The position numbers and the translations under genes are program-made. A DNA stretch of 64,000 nt from Anaerolineae bacterium. GTDB lineage: Bacteria > Chloroflexota > Anaerolineae > Aggregatilineales > Phototrophicaceae. The stretch covers positions 1 to 64,000 of the forward strand of contig JALHQT010000004.1 in NCBI GenBank assembly GCA_022841825.1, written 5' to 3'. Under the pieces are notes generated by a model. That model did no database searches. It saw only the letters and a program-made list of their open reading frames with translations, and was not told where the DNA came from. This document shows positions 36,478 through 48,557 of this stretch, piece by piece. Every line of letters starts with the position of its first letter. The first letter of the stretch is position 1.

Positions 36478-37341
36478 ATGCGTGAAAATCCCTATCCTGG
36501 TGTGAACGCTCATCTCAACAGTCTGCTTCAGACACCTGGGACGCCAGAACAGCCGTCGATGTGGCCCGGGTTTCACCTTGCGCATATTGCACATATTGTC
36601 GATGCTTTGAATGATCAACTGCCTGATCAATATGTAGCAATCGCAGAGCAATCTTTGCAGTCGCGGGGTTTGGACATTGCTATTGAGCCTGAACGACCCA
36701 AACCGGACGTGACCATTTTTCGCCAGCCCTCTCCGAGTCCGATGGCGGCTTCGTCAGTTACGGCTGCGCCATTTTGGGAAGCCCCATTAATCGCCATCAT
36801 GGACCCCGTTCAACAGCCGCGCGCAGTGATCATTCGTGAAGTTGCACCGCAACATACGTTGGGCAGAGTGGTTACACGCATCGAGCTTTTGTCGCCATCG
36901 AACAAACCCGGTGGGAGCGGTGCTGACGGGTATGCTGCACGGCGTCAGGAAGCGCTCGACTCAAGTGTGCCCCTGATCGAAATCGATTATCTGCACGAAT
37001 CTCCATCGGTCATCGCGCAGCTCCCTCATTATCCTACGCACGCACAGTCATATCCTTTTATCATTCTTGTCAGCGATCCTCGTCCTGTGTGGAGCCAAGG
37101 GGCGCTACGTGCTTATGGCTTTCGGGTCGGTGAGCAGCCACAAACGTTTCCCCTGCCTCTGATGGGTGATGACGAACTGCCCTTCAACCTTACTTCCGTA
37201 TATGATCGCACTTTCCGTGGAGGGCGATGGGGATCATTTCTCGATTACGCTCGCGAACCAGAACGTATGCACACATACCGCGATGACGATCAGAAGACCA
37301 TACGCTCGATTATGATGAACGTCGTCTCCAAGTCTGATTAG
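36478..37341 (+). CDS. DUF4058 family protein
   Basis: 287 residues. The N-terminus (NPYPGVNAHLNS...SMWPGFHLAHI) matches the DUF4058 pattern (P-PGMDPYLE...WPDFH), and REVAPQHTLGRVVTRIELLSPSNK is its conserved core. The core resembles PD-(D/E)XK-like strands, but no activity is established. Cytosolic. The frame extends to 36415 without support; the ATG at 36478 fits homology. Its last four bases overlap the convergent TIGR04076 gene. Confidence 0.82.
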   Translation: MRENPYPGVNAHLNSLLQTPGTPEQPSMWPGFHLAHIAHIVDALNDQLPDQYVAIAEQSLQSRGLDIAIEPERPKPDVTIFRQPSPSPMAASSVTAAPFWEAPLIAIMDPVQQPRAVIIREVAPQHTLGRVVTRIELLSPSNKPGGSGADGYAARRQEALDSSVPLIEIDYLHESPSVIAQLPHYPTHAQSYPFIILVSDPRPVWSQGALRAYGFRVGEQPQTFPLPLMGDDELPFNLTSVYDRTFRGGRWGSFLDYAREPERMHTYRDDDQKTIRSIMMNVVSKSD

Positions 37342-37652
37342 GTGAGGTCGTCGCTGTCCATCGTGCGCTTGGCGATGCGTTCGATCTTCATGATCAGGCG
37401 TTCATCCGGGTCGGGGCAGGCGACCAGCGAGTCGCGCTCCAGCCAATCGCCCGCCGCCAGTTCGCGCTGCTTCGCCGCAAGCAGCGGCAGCACGGCGCTC
37501 AGGGCGTAGATGCAGAAGTGCTTGCCCGGCGGGATGCGCAGGCGGCTGCTCTCGGTCAGCTCGAAAGTGTCGCCGACCGCCATCCCGCAGACCGAGCGAC
37601 CCTCAATGGATACCACTGTCACTCGTAAATCATATAGCTCGAATATGTTCAT
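37338..37652 (-). CDS. TIGR04076 family small protein
   Basis: 104 residues. The pattern fits TIGR04076: ELYDLRVTVVSIEGRS, VGDTFELTESSRLRIPPGKHFCIYALSAVLP and a C-terminal V-x-CPDP...MKIERI. Function unknown; in other organisms these proteins carry extra cysteines that are fewer here. The ATG at 37652 is used; the frame upstream runs into a hairpin repeat. Confidence 0.75.
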   Translation of the reverse strand: MNIFELYDLRVTVVSIEGRSVCGMAVGDTFELTESSRLRIPPGKHFCIYALSAVLPLLAAKQRELAAGDWLERDSLVACPDPDERLIMKIERIAKRTMDSDDLT

Positions 37653-37671
37653 AGTGTTCTCAATACCATCA

Positions 37672-37740
37672 AACCGCAGAGACGTGAAGAACACGAAGCG
37701 CTTGCAGCCTGGTCTTTGCGTTCTTCGCGTCTCTGCGGTT
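37672..37740. repeat. Family A hairpin
   Basis: Left arm 37672-37698 (AACCGCAGAGACGTGAAG...) pairs with right arm 37714-37740 at 24 of 27 positions, loop of 15. Lies between two minus-strand genes. Confidence 0.85.
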
Positions 37741-37746
37741 CAATCC

Positions 37747-38895
37747 CTAATCGATCACGATCAGCGACTGGTAGCCGCTGGTAAGTGGTTCGCCGCCGCC
37801 GGGTCGTGCCACGACGACATCTTCGACGCGCGCCGAGAAATTGTCGAACTGCGTGATGCTCGGCTCGACCGTGAACATCATGCCTTCCTGGATCGGCGTC
37901 TCGTCGCCCTTGGTCAGGAAGGGCGGTTCGTGGACATCCATGCCAATCCCATGCCCCAGGCGGTGGCGGAATGCCTCACCATAACCCGCGTCGGCGATGA
38001 CGGCACGCGCCGCCGCATCGACCTGCGTCGTCGTTGCCGCGCCCGACTTCATCGCGGCGATGCCCGCGCGCTGCGACGCCATCACCAGGTCATAGACGCG
38101 CTGCTGCTCGGCACTCGGCGCGCCAAACGAGACGGTGCGCCCATAGTCATAGCAGAAGCCGTCATACACCGCTCCGAAGTCAAACAGCAGCGAAACGGGC
38201 GGGGTGAGCGCGCGCTTCCACGTCTCCTGGCGCTGCCCGAACAGCAGCGGCGTGTGTGTGCCAGAGTTGTACATTGACGTGGTGAACGAGGGTCCCAGAG
38301 AGCCATGTCGCCGCATCTGGTAATCGACTTCGCTGATGATGTCCAGCTCGGTCATCCCATGCTTGAGTTGCTTGAGGACGTCGGCAAATGCCGCCTCGGT
38401 GATCTCGCCCGCTTTGCGCATGATGGCGATCTCGTCGTCGTCCTTGACGACGCGCAGCGCGCGCAGGAGGTGGGTGGCATTGGAGAAAGTAGCGCCGGGG
38501 ATGAAGGAGTGCAGCGCGGTCACGGTTTCGGCGTAGGCGCGTTCGCCGATGGCGATGCGCGGCGCTGTGCCGATGCCGAATGTCTTGAGGATGTCCTTGA
38601 CGACCGCGAACGGATCTTCCCAATCGCCCATGACGCGGAGCTGCACCGTCGTGACGCTCGCCAGATTGCCGAACTCCGCCGACATGCGCGGCAGCACGAG
38701 GATCGGCGGATGGTCTGGCGTCATCCACACGCCTTCCGCCCACGCGCCGGGGTGCATGGTGACGCCAAAGTTCGGGATGTCGCGCGGGACGCCCGCGAGA
38801 TATTGCAGGTCGGTCGAGACGGGGATGAGCGCCACATCTGCCTGACCGCTGAGGAGCGCCTGAAAGCGTTGAAGACGTGCGTTGTAACTGATCAT
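37747..38895 (-). CDS. M24 family peptidase (Xaa-Pro aminopeptidase/dipeptidase-like)
   Basis: 382 residues: a creatinase-like N-terminal domain (about 1-135) and a pita-bread catalytic domain. Metal ligands appear in order: Asp in LLFDFGAVYDGFCYDYGR (two Asp), His in RLGHGIGMDVHE, Glu in FTVEPSI, Glu in RVEDVVV. It probably cleaves Xaa-Pro bonds in the cytosol. The ATG at 38895 has GCGGAC upstream, but that ribosome site lies inside a 14-bp inverted repeat. Confidence 0.9.
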   Translation of the reverse strand: MISYNARLQRFQALLSGQADVALIPVSTDLQYLAGVPRDIPNFGVTMHPGAWAEGVWMTPDHPPILVLPRMSAEFGNLASVTTVQLRVMGDWEDPFAVVKDILKTFGIGTAPRIAIGERAYAETVTALHSFIPGATFSNATHLLRALRVVKDDDEIAIMRKAGEITEAAFADVLKQLKHGMTELDIISEVDYQMRRHGSLGPSFTTSMYNSGTHTPLLFGQRQETWKRALTPPVSLLFDFGAVYDGFCYDYGRTVSFGAPSAEQQRVYDLVMASQRAGIAAMKSGAATTTQVDAAARAVIADAGYGEAFRHRLGHGIGMDVHEPPFLTKGDETPIQEGMMFTVEPSITQFDNFSARVEDVVVARPGGGEPLTSGYQSLIVID

Positions 38896-38900
38896 GAAAT

Positions 38901-38955
38901 CTGTCCGCAAGGTGGGATGGATACAGTGACGGAGACTATAGCACCTTGCGGACAG
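38901..38955. promoter_or_regulatory. 14-bp inverted repeat covering the M24 ribosome site
   Basis: CTGTCCGCAAGGTG (38901-38914) and its exact complement (38942-38955), loop of 27. It begins six bases after the FAD oxidase stop and hides the GCGGAC ribosome site of the M24 gene on the minus strand. Terminator, attenuator or operator are all possible. Confidence 0.6.
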
Positions 38956-38960
38956 GTCGG

Positions 38961-40367
38961 CTAACCGCGGTTCTGCGCCGGGATATTTAACGCGTGGCTC
39001 AGGCGGTTCTGCGGGTCGTACTTCGCTTTGAGCTTTGTCAGCCGGGCGAGCTTGTCTTCCGCGAGGCTGCTGCGCACGCTGTTGAATTTTTCTTCCGCTT
39101 CCAGGAAGTTGAGATAGGTTCCGCCCGTCAGGTGCGGTTGCAGGGCTGCCTTAAAGTCGTGAATGTGATGTTCGACGGCGGTCACGGCTTCAGGAGTAGG
39201 GGTGACGCCGACCATCTGGACGACATACTGTGCATCGCGGTGGCTGTAAGCGGCGGAGTCCGCATCGACTTTTGCCATCGCCCCGCCTGCGTAGCGCACC
39301 TCCGTCTTCACCAACGCGGGAGGACCTCCGGCGGGCAGCGTAAAGCGCACCAGCGTCTCAACCGCATCGTCACCCAGGTTCGCCATCCATGCGCCGCTGC
39401 TGCGCCCCGGCATGGGTTCCTGCGGGTCATTGCTGATCGTGCCAACCTCGCTGAAGGGCATCTCGTGGAACATGTTGGCGATTGGCGCTTTCCAATCGAC
39501 CCACGCCTGCGCCATCATCTGACCGATCTTCGGGTCACCCACGTAGCAGCCATGTACCATGACGACGGACTTCCCGCTCAGGAAGGGCGGCAGTTCCGGT
39601 AGCGGCGGCAGATTCATCAGTGCGACGGAAGTCGTCCACTCATCAGGCAGGTACTGTGTCCACTCACGGAAGAAGCGCAGCACCTCGCGCGCGTCGTCGG
39701 CGGGATAGATCATCACCCCGCCATAGACGGTCTTGACCGGATAGAGCTTGATTTCCATGCCTGTCACAATGGCGAACGCGCCGCCGCCGCCGCGCAGCCC
39801 CCAGAACAGATCGCTGTTCATATCTTCGCTGACGCTCAGCCGCTCGCCGCTGGCGGTGACGACCTCGAAGCGAACGACGCTGTCCGCCGAAAGCCCGTAC
39901 TTGCGCGCCAGCCAGCCCATGCCGCCGCCGAGCGTATAGCCGACTGCGCCAACGCCAGGCGAGGAGCCGAGCAGGGGGGCGAGACCGACTTCCTGCGCTG
40001 CCGCCAACACCTTAGCCCATTTTGCCCCGGCTGTGACCCAGGCGGAATGCGTGACCGGATCGATGATGACTTCGTCCATCTTCGTGGTCACAATCAGTAG
40101 GCTGCCATCGGCGGCGCGGGCGGTGCCATGTCCGGTCGCCTGCACCGCAATCTCAAGACCGTGGGCAACGGCGTAGCGCACCGCTGCCGCGACATCGTCG
40201 GCGTGTTCCGCGACGACGATCAGCGCCGGATGCTGATCGACGGACAAATTCCACGCGGCACGGGCTGTATCATAGTGAGGGGCAGTGGGTTGGAAGACCC
40301 GCCCGACGAGGACTTCTTCGAGTTCGCTGACATCGTAATTTACGGGGACGAGGGTTGGCATACTCAT
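38961..40367 (-). CDS. FAD-binding oxidoreductase (PCMH/berberine-bridge family)
   Basis: 468 residues. The PCMH FAD domain has QATGHGTA, which supplies the His that can bind FAD covalently, and SPGVGAVGYTLGGGMGWLARKYG. The second covalent Cys of bicovalent members is absent. A C-terminal BBE segment ends YDPQNRLSHALNIP. It oxidises a sugar, alcohol or alkaloid-like substrate with oxygen or an acceptor. No signal peptide. ATG at 40367 behind AGGAG. Confidence 0.88.
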   Translation of the reverse strand: MSMPTLVPVNYDVSELEEVLVGRVFQPTAPHYDTARAAWNLSVDQHPALIVVAEHADDVAAAVRYAVAHGLEIAVQATGHGTARAADGSLLIVTTKMDEVIIDPVTHSAWVTAGAKWAKVLAAAQEVGLAPLLGSSPGVGAVGYTLGGGMGWLARKYGLSADSVVRFEVVTASGERLSVSEDMNSDLFWGLRGGGGAFAIVTGMEIKLYPVKTVYGGVMIYPADDAREVLRFFREWTQYLPDEWTTSVALMNLPPLPELPPFLSGKSVVMVHGCYVGDPKIGQMMAQAWVDWKAPIANMFHEMPFSEVGTISNDPQEPMPGRSSGAWMANLGDDAVETLVRFTLPAGGPPALVKTEVRYAGGAMAKVDADSAAYSHRDAQYVVQMVGVTPTPEAVTAVEHHIHDFKAALQPHLTGGTYLNFLEAEEKFNSVRSSLAEDKLARLTKLKAKYDPQNRLSHALNIPAQNRG

Positions 40368-40572
40368 GGTTATCTGGCTCCTGGTATTCACTCTGGCTCA
40401 ATGTGCTTTACGATACGCCAGCCCAATACCCCACATCATCCCGCATCAGAAGTAGCGTGTGGTGTACTTTAGTAGGACGTCTGGAAAACCAGGTGCTCGC
40501 GTGTCCGTCCAAAGAAGGATGCGCAATCCTGAATTGGACGTAATCATAAATGTGCATTTAAGGAGTGCTGTC

Positions 40573-43500
40573 ATGACCAGCCCGGTGAACACAATCTCGC
40601 TAGATGATGAGCGCAGCAGGCTCAACCAGATCGCGGCGCGGTCGGAACAGCTCCGTGCAATCACCACCGCCCTTTCGCTCGCTCGCGGCGAAGTCGAAAT
40701 CCTGGAAGCGGTTGCGGAGTATGCGCGCCACAGCGGCGCGGTCGATTTTGGGCTGATGCATATCAATCTGGATTCCAGCGGGCAGCCGCGCGAGGCGGTT
40801 TTCAGCGCCAGCATCGGACTGCACTCTGATCCGATTTTCGTTGGGCGGGCGATCCCCGTTGAGCAACTGCCATATTTCTTGTTCGATAAAGATCAGCTTG
40901 ATCGTCCGCTTGTGTTTGAAGATTTCGCCCATGATGCACGGATTACGGCGATTGCGCGCGAGAACACTGAGACAACCGGGATACATTCCGGGATTATCCT
41001 GCCATTGGTCATCGCGGGTGAATTGCAGGGCGCGATGTCCATTCTGTGGCAGGTGCCGCGCAGGTTCAGCGAGCAGGAACTGTACATTTACCATCAGATT
41101 GCTCCGATAGTTGCCGCCGTATTTTCCAGCCTGCGTGCTTACCGCATCGAGCAGGAACTGCGCCACGACCGCGAGCTGTTGTTTGAGGCGAGCGCCGCTA
41201 TCAACGAGGCGAATTCATACGACGAGATCGTGCAGGCAGTCGAAAGGCTCAATCTGACGCAAGGAGATGTCCATCTGACGTTGATACGACGTGATGAGGC
41301 GGAAGGCGAAAACTACTATCACATCGTCGCCGCTTCGGATCGTCAGTTGAAGGCGTCCGGAGCCAAATTCAAGCCCGGTTCATTTCCTCGGTTCGAAAAC
41401 TATCATGGCACGGCTGCCGATGTGATGGAGGACATCGAGACACTCTCGCCCGATGATCCGACGCGGCATGGGCTGGAGCAACTGGGAATTCGCTTTGTTG
41501 CCGGCTATCCGTTGGTGCTTGGCGAGCGTGTCCTGGGTGGGTTGAGTCTGGTGGAGCAGCAGCCGCGTCATTTTTCGCTGCGGGATAGACGCTTGTTCGA
41601 GGCGCTGGGGCGGCTGGTGACGGCTGCGGTCGAGCGCATTCGCTTGCAGGAAGAAACACTCACGGTCAGCAGAGCAGAGCAGGCTGCACGCTCGGACTTC
41701 GAAACACTCTATCGCGCATCAGAAGCCGTCAATGCTGCAATGAACTTCCAAGCGGTTCTGGAGGCTGTCGAGCCACTCACGCCAGACATGGACAGGCTTG
41801 GACTATTTCTTTGGGAGCGGCTGGATTATCGACAGAGTGATTACTTGGGTTTGGTCGCCGCGATTCACCGAAATGGCATCGGCGGTGCCCCGGTCGGCAC
41901 TCGATTTTCGGTCGAGCAGTTCCCGATGGCGCGCAGTGTGACGAATGGTCGCCAATTCGTCATAGAAGATGTCACTTCGCATCCTGATGTCGATCCTGTG
42001 TCGCGTGCTGCCTTGCAGGACTCCGGTGTTCAGGCACTGTTGATGGTAACGCTTGTCCAGAATGGGCGCTGGTATGGAACGCTCAGTTTTGAGGCGCGCC
42101 AACCTCGTTCGTTCAGTGAACGTGATCGCCGCCTGACGCTGGCGATCAGCGATCTTGTGGCGAGTGCCGTCGTTCGCATCGCGTCGCAGATGGAGACCCA
42201 ACAGGCGGAAGAAGAAGCCGCTTTCATGTATACGCTTGCCGAAAGTATCAACGCCGCCAATACATATCAGGATATTGCGGATGCAGTCGAGCGCATAATG
42301 CCAGACTGTGATGGCGTGTTTATCAACCACTGGGAGCATCACGACTTTGCGCGCGCCAGCTACAGCACAGTCCTCGCTGGTTCAAACGTACCTCCAGAGC
42401 TACGCGATCTCGTTGGGCAGCCGATGCCACGGAAGATGTGGCCAATTGAGGAACGGATCGCTAATCAGCGGATGACCGTCATCGAAGATGTACAGAACGA
42501 CCCACTCGTCGATCTTCAGTCGCGTGAAAACTGGCTCCGCATTGGCACACGCGCCCTGCTATGGCTGATGTTCATCAAGGACGGACGCAACCTCGGTTTT
42601 CTCTTCTTCAACTATTCCAAACCCCATCAATTCAGCGAGCGTGATCGGCGCATCGCTCTGGGTATCGGCGATTTAGCACAGGCGGCGTCCGAACGGATTC
42701 TTGCGCAGGAGCAGTTGACGACGGCGGCAGAGGCGCAGCGTCTGGCGTATCTTGCCGAGCAGGCTGCACGGGCGGATATCGAGATGTTGTATCGCGCTTC
42801 GGAAGCCGTCAATGCCGCGACGAACTTCCAGGCTGTCCTGGAGGCGGTGGAACCACTGGCACCCGATGTGGACAGACTTCATCTGTTCCTATGGGAGGGA
42901 CTTGACTTCCGCAATGCAACCTACTTTGAGCCGGTAGCGACCATCAGCCGCATGGGGGAAAGTGCCGCACCTCTTGGGACGCATCTCGAAGTTGAGCAGT
43001 ACCCGGTGGCAGATCAGGTAGCCCGCACGCGGCAGCTCGTCATCGAAAACATCCATACGCATCCTCAGGTCGATCCCATAACGCGTACGAACTGGGAGGC
43101 AGTTGGCATCCAGGCGCTGCTGCTCGTTCCGCTGTTTCAGGATGAACGGTGGTATGGGACGCTCAGTTTTGAATCGCAATATCCGCGCACGTACAGCGAG
43201 CGCGACCGCCGCCTGACCCTGGCAATCAGCGACCTCGTCACAAGTGCCGTCGTACGCATTGCGTCGCAGATGGAGACCCAGCAGGCGGAAGAGGAAGCCG
43301 CGTTTCTCTATCAGTTTGCACAGGAAGTCAACAGCGCGACGAGCACGCAGGAGGTGGCGGATGCCGTTATCCGTGCCTATTCGACAGTCGAAGGCGTCTA
43401 TATCCAGATTTGGGAGCACTTGGATTATCACCGCGCGTCGCATTACGTCATCGCGGGGGCGGCGGTTCGTGGCGATACGATGGTGGCGGATCGGGGAGCG

Positions 43501-44964
43501 ATCTACTATAAATCGACCCTGCCAGACTTCTATGAGCGCGTGCGGCGTGAGGGGATCTGGATCGTCGAAGATGCGGACAACGATCCGCGAATCGATCCCT
43601 GGTTGCGTGAAGTCTATGCCTCGATTAACGTTCGCGCGACGCTCGTCCTGCCCATGCTGCAAGGCGAACGCTGGTTGGCATCGATCAGCTTCCGCTACTC
43701 GAAGCCGTATAACTACAGCCCGCGCGATCTTCGGCTGATGCGGGGTATCCGTGATGTCGTCTTCGCAGCGGTCGAGCGCATCGAATCACAGGAGGCGATG
43801 CGCCGCGCCTACCTGGCGGAGCAGGACGCCCGTGCCGAAAGCGAAGCACTTTACCGCGTCAGCGAAGACATCAATGCCGCGACGACGTTTCACGACATCG
43901 TGCGCGCGGTCGATAAGCTGGATTTTGGTCCCGGCGACATCTACCTCAACCTGTTCGAGAACTACAACTACGAAGGCGCGCGTTACTTCGACATCGTGGC
44001 GACGGCGAACGATGCCTTTAACCATGAAGGCGAGCGCTGGTGGATTTCGGAGTTTTCGCTGGTGCATCAGTTCTCACGTCAGGGCGTGTTCATCAACGAG
44101 AACATCCCCGAAAACCCGAACATCGACGAGTTGTCGAAACAGCAGTTCCTGCGTCTTGGCGTGAAGTCGAACATGCGCGTCAGCCTGTGGCTGCACGGGC
44201 GATGGATGGGTGGGCTTGGGCTGGATTCTGCGCTGCCTCGCAGCTACAGCGAGCGCGAAAAACGCTTGATGGCAGGCGTCGGCGATCTGGTCGCGGCGGC
44301 GGTCGAGCGCATCCGCCTGCAACAGGAGACTGAACGGGCGCACTACCGCGCGCAGGAACTGGTGGCGCTGGAAGAGCGCAACCGGCTGGCGCGTGAACTG
44401 CATGATTCGGTCTCGCAGGCGCTGTATGGTATTGGGTTGGGGGCGCGGACTGCCCAGGCAATGTGGGAAGAGGACAATGCGCTCGTCAAGGAGTCGATCG
44501 ATTATGTGCTGACACTGGCGGAAGCAGCGCTGGTCGAAATGCGTGCCTTGATCTTCGAACTGCGTCCTGAATCCCTGGAGAACGAAGGGCTTGTCGTCGT
44601 CCTGGCAAAGCAGGCGGCTTCCTTGCAAACCCGGCACGGCTTACAGGTCAATCTTGAGCTGTGCGAGGAGCCGTCACTGCCGGTGGAGGTCAAAGAAAAC
44701 CTGTTCAGAGTTGCGCGTGAGGCGCTCCACAACATCATCAAACATGCGGGAGCCTCGCGTGTATCGCTGCGGCTGACGAAAGAGGCTGACCGCATTGTGC
44801 TGCAAATCACGGACAACGGCGTCGGATTCGACAGCCAGAATCAATTCCCCGGTCATCTCGGCTTGCAGTCGATGCAGGAACGCATCCGGCATCTCGGCGG
44901 CGAATTTGATCTGCAAAGCGCGGTTGGCATGGGCACACGGGTCACCGTCAGTCTCAGCGGCTGA
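40573..44964 (+). CDS. Seven-GAF sensor histidine kinase (NarX/HisKA_3 type)
   Basis: 1463 residues, no membrane helices. Seven consecutive GAF-like domains fill about residues 20-1250. The kinase follows: HisKA_3 with His1277 in LARELHDSVSQALYG and HATPase with DNGVGFD and GLQSMQERIRHLGG. GAF 3+4 and GAF 5+6 are a tandem duplication: METQQAEEEAAF and its surroundings recur exactly 1080 bp (360 residues) apart, and LYRASEAVNAA..NFQAVLEAVEPL recurs too. The ATG at 40573 has AAGGAG upstream; the frame extends to 40459. It faces a NarL-type response regulator 12 bases past its stop, its probable partner. Confidence 0.92.
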   Translation: MTSPVNTISLDDERSRLNQIAARSEQLRAITTALSLARGEVEILEAVAEYARHSGAVDFGLMHINLDSSGQPREAVFSASIGLHSDPIFVGRAIPVEQLPYFLFDKDQLDRPLVFEDFAHDARITAIARENTETTGIHSGIILPLVIAGELQGAMSILWQVPRRFSEQELYIYHQIAPIVAAVFSSLRAYRIEQELRHDRELLFEASAAINEANSYDEIVQAVERLNLTQGDVHLTLIRRDEAEGENYYHIVAASDRQLKASGAKFKPGSFPRFENYHGTAADVMEDIETLSPDDPTRHGLEQLGIRFVAGYPLVLGERVLGGLSLVEQQPRHFSLRDRRLFEALGRLVTAAVERIRLQEETLTVSRAEQAARSDFETLYRASEAVNAAMNFQAVLEAVEPLTPDMDRLGLFLWERLDYRQSDYLGLVAAIHRNGIGGAPVGTRFSVEQFPMARSVTNGRQFVIEDVTSHPDVDPVSRAALQDSGVQALLMVTLVQNGRWYGTLSFEARQPRSFSERDRRLTLAISDLVASAVVRIASQMETQQAEEEAAFMYTLAESINAANTYQDIADAVERIMPDCDGVFINHWEHHDFARASYSTVLAGSNVPPELRDLVGQPMPRKMWPIEERIANQRMTVIEDVQNDPLVDLQSRENWLRIGTRALLWLMFIKDGRNLGFLFFNYSKPHQFSERDRRIALGIGDLAQAASERILAQEQLTTAAEAQRLAYLAEQAARADIEMLYRASEAVNAATNFQAVLEAVEPLAPDVDRLHLFLWEGLDFRNATYFEPVATISRMGESAAPLGTHLEVEQYPVADQVARTRQLVIENIHTHPQVDPITRTNWEAVGIQALLLVPLFQDERWYGTLSFESQYPRTYSERDRRLTLAISDLVTSAVVRIASQMETQQAEEEAAFLYQFAQEVNSATSTQEVADAVIRAYSTVEGVYIQIWEHLDYHRASHYVIAGAAVRGDTMVADRGAIYYKSTLPDFYERVRREGIWIVEDADNDPRIDPWLREVYASINVRATLVLPMLQGERWLASISFRYSKPYNYSPRDLRLMRGIRDVVFAAVERIESQEAMRRAYLAEQDARAESEALYRVSEDINAATTFHDIVRAVDKLDFGPGDIYLNLFENYNYEGARYFDIVATANDAFNHEGERWWISEFSLVHQFSRQGVFINENIPENPNIDELSKQQFLRLGVKSNMRVSLWLHGRWMGGLGLDSALPRSYSEREKRLMAGVGDLVAAAVERIRLQQETERAHYRAQELVALEERNRLARELHDSVSQALYGIGLGARTAQAMWEEDNALVKESIDYVLTLAEAALVEMRALIFELRPESLENEGLVVVLAKQAASLQTRHGLQVNLELCEEPSLPVEVKENLFRVAREALHNIIKHAGASRVSLRLTKEADRIVLQITDNGVGFDSQNQFPGHLGLQSMQERIRHLGGEFDLQSAVGMGTRVTVSLSG

Positions 44965-44976
44965 TGGGCTGGGCAG

Positions 44977-45618
44977 CTACAAGCCTTCCGCCACATCGAC
45001 CAAGCCGATCCGCGCCGCATACAGCGCAGCCTGCGTCCGGCTCATGACGCCCAGCTTGGACAGGATAGCCCCGACATGCGACTTGACGGTCGTCTCGCTG
45101 ATGCTGAGTGCGACGCCAATCTCTTTGTTCGCCTTGCCTTGCGCGACCAGCCGCAGCACTTCCGTCTCGCGTTCGGTCAGCTTTTCCGGCGAGTGCGGCA
45201 GCTTGACTTCGCGCATCAGACGCGCGGCAGCCTGGGGCGAAAGCTGCACCTGCCCGGCGGCAGCGGCGTGGATGGCACGAATTAGTTCGGGCGAGTCGGT
45301 GTCCTTGAGCAGGTAGCCGGTGGCACCCGCGCGCACCGCGCCAACGACCGACTGATCTTCGAGGACACTGGTCAGCGCGACGATCTCGATTTCCGGCTGG
45401 CGCTGCTTGATGATGGTGATCGCCTCAACGCCGTTCATGATCGGCATCAGGAGATCCATCAGTATGACATCCGGTTTCAACTCTGCCGCAAGCTCGACCG
45501 CCTGCTTGCCGTTCGCGGCTTCCCCGACGATCTCCAATTCGCGATCCACTTTGAGAAACAGACGCAGCCCCTGCCGGACAACTGCGTGGTCATCGACTAC
45601 AAGAATGCGTATCCCCAT
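44977..45618 (-). CDS. NarL/LuxR-type response regulator
   Basis: 213 residues. Receiver domain with acidic pair VVDD, phosphoacceptor Asp55 in VILMDLLMP, Thr/Ser switch in LTSV and Lys in GYLLKD. Output is a LuxR-type helix-turn-helix (LTERETEVLRLVAQGKANKEIG, SETTVKSHVGAIL). Convergent with the seven-GAF kinase whose HisKA_3 domain normally pairs with this class. ATG at 45618 behind AGGAAG. Confidence 0.94.
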   Translation of the reverse strand: MGIRILVVDDHAVVRQGLRLFLKVDRELEIVGEAANGKQAVELAAELKPDVILMDLLMPIMNGVEAITIIKQRQPEIEIVALTSVLEDQSVVGAVRAGATGYLLKDTDSPELIRAIHAAAAGQVQLSPQAAARLMREVKLPHSPEKLTERETEVLRLVAQGKANKEIGVALSISETTVKSHVGAILSKLGVMSRTQAALYAARIGLVDVAEGL

Positions 45619-45712
45619 GATGGTCTTCCTAGTACAGCGGTATCTTCACCATCATGCCAGCAAATTGGCGATGGGAACTCATCCTAAAGTTGGAAATTTC
45701 GACCCCGTTCAC

Positions 45713-48523
<2,811 letters not shown>

Positions 48524-48557
48524 GGCATCCACCCCAATACAATGCTTTCACAGACGA

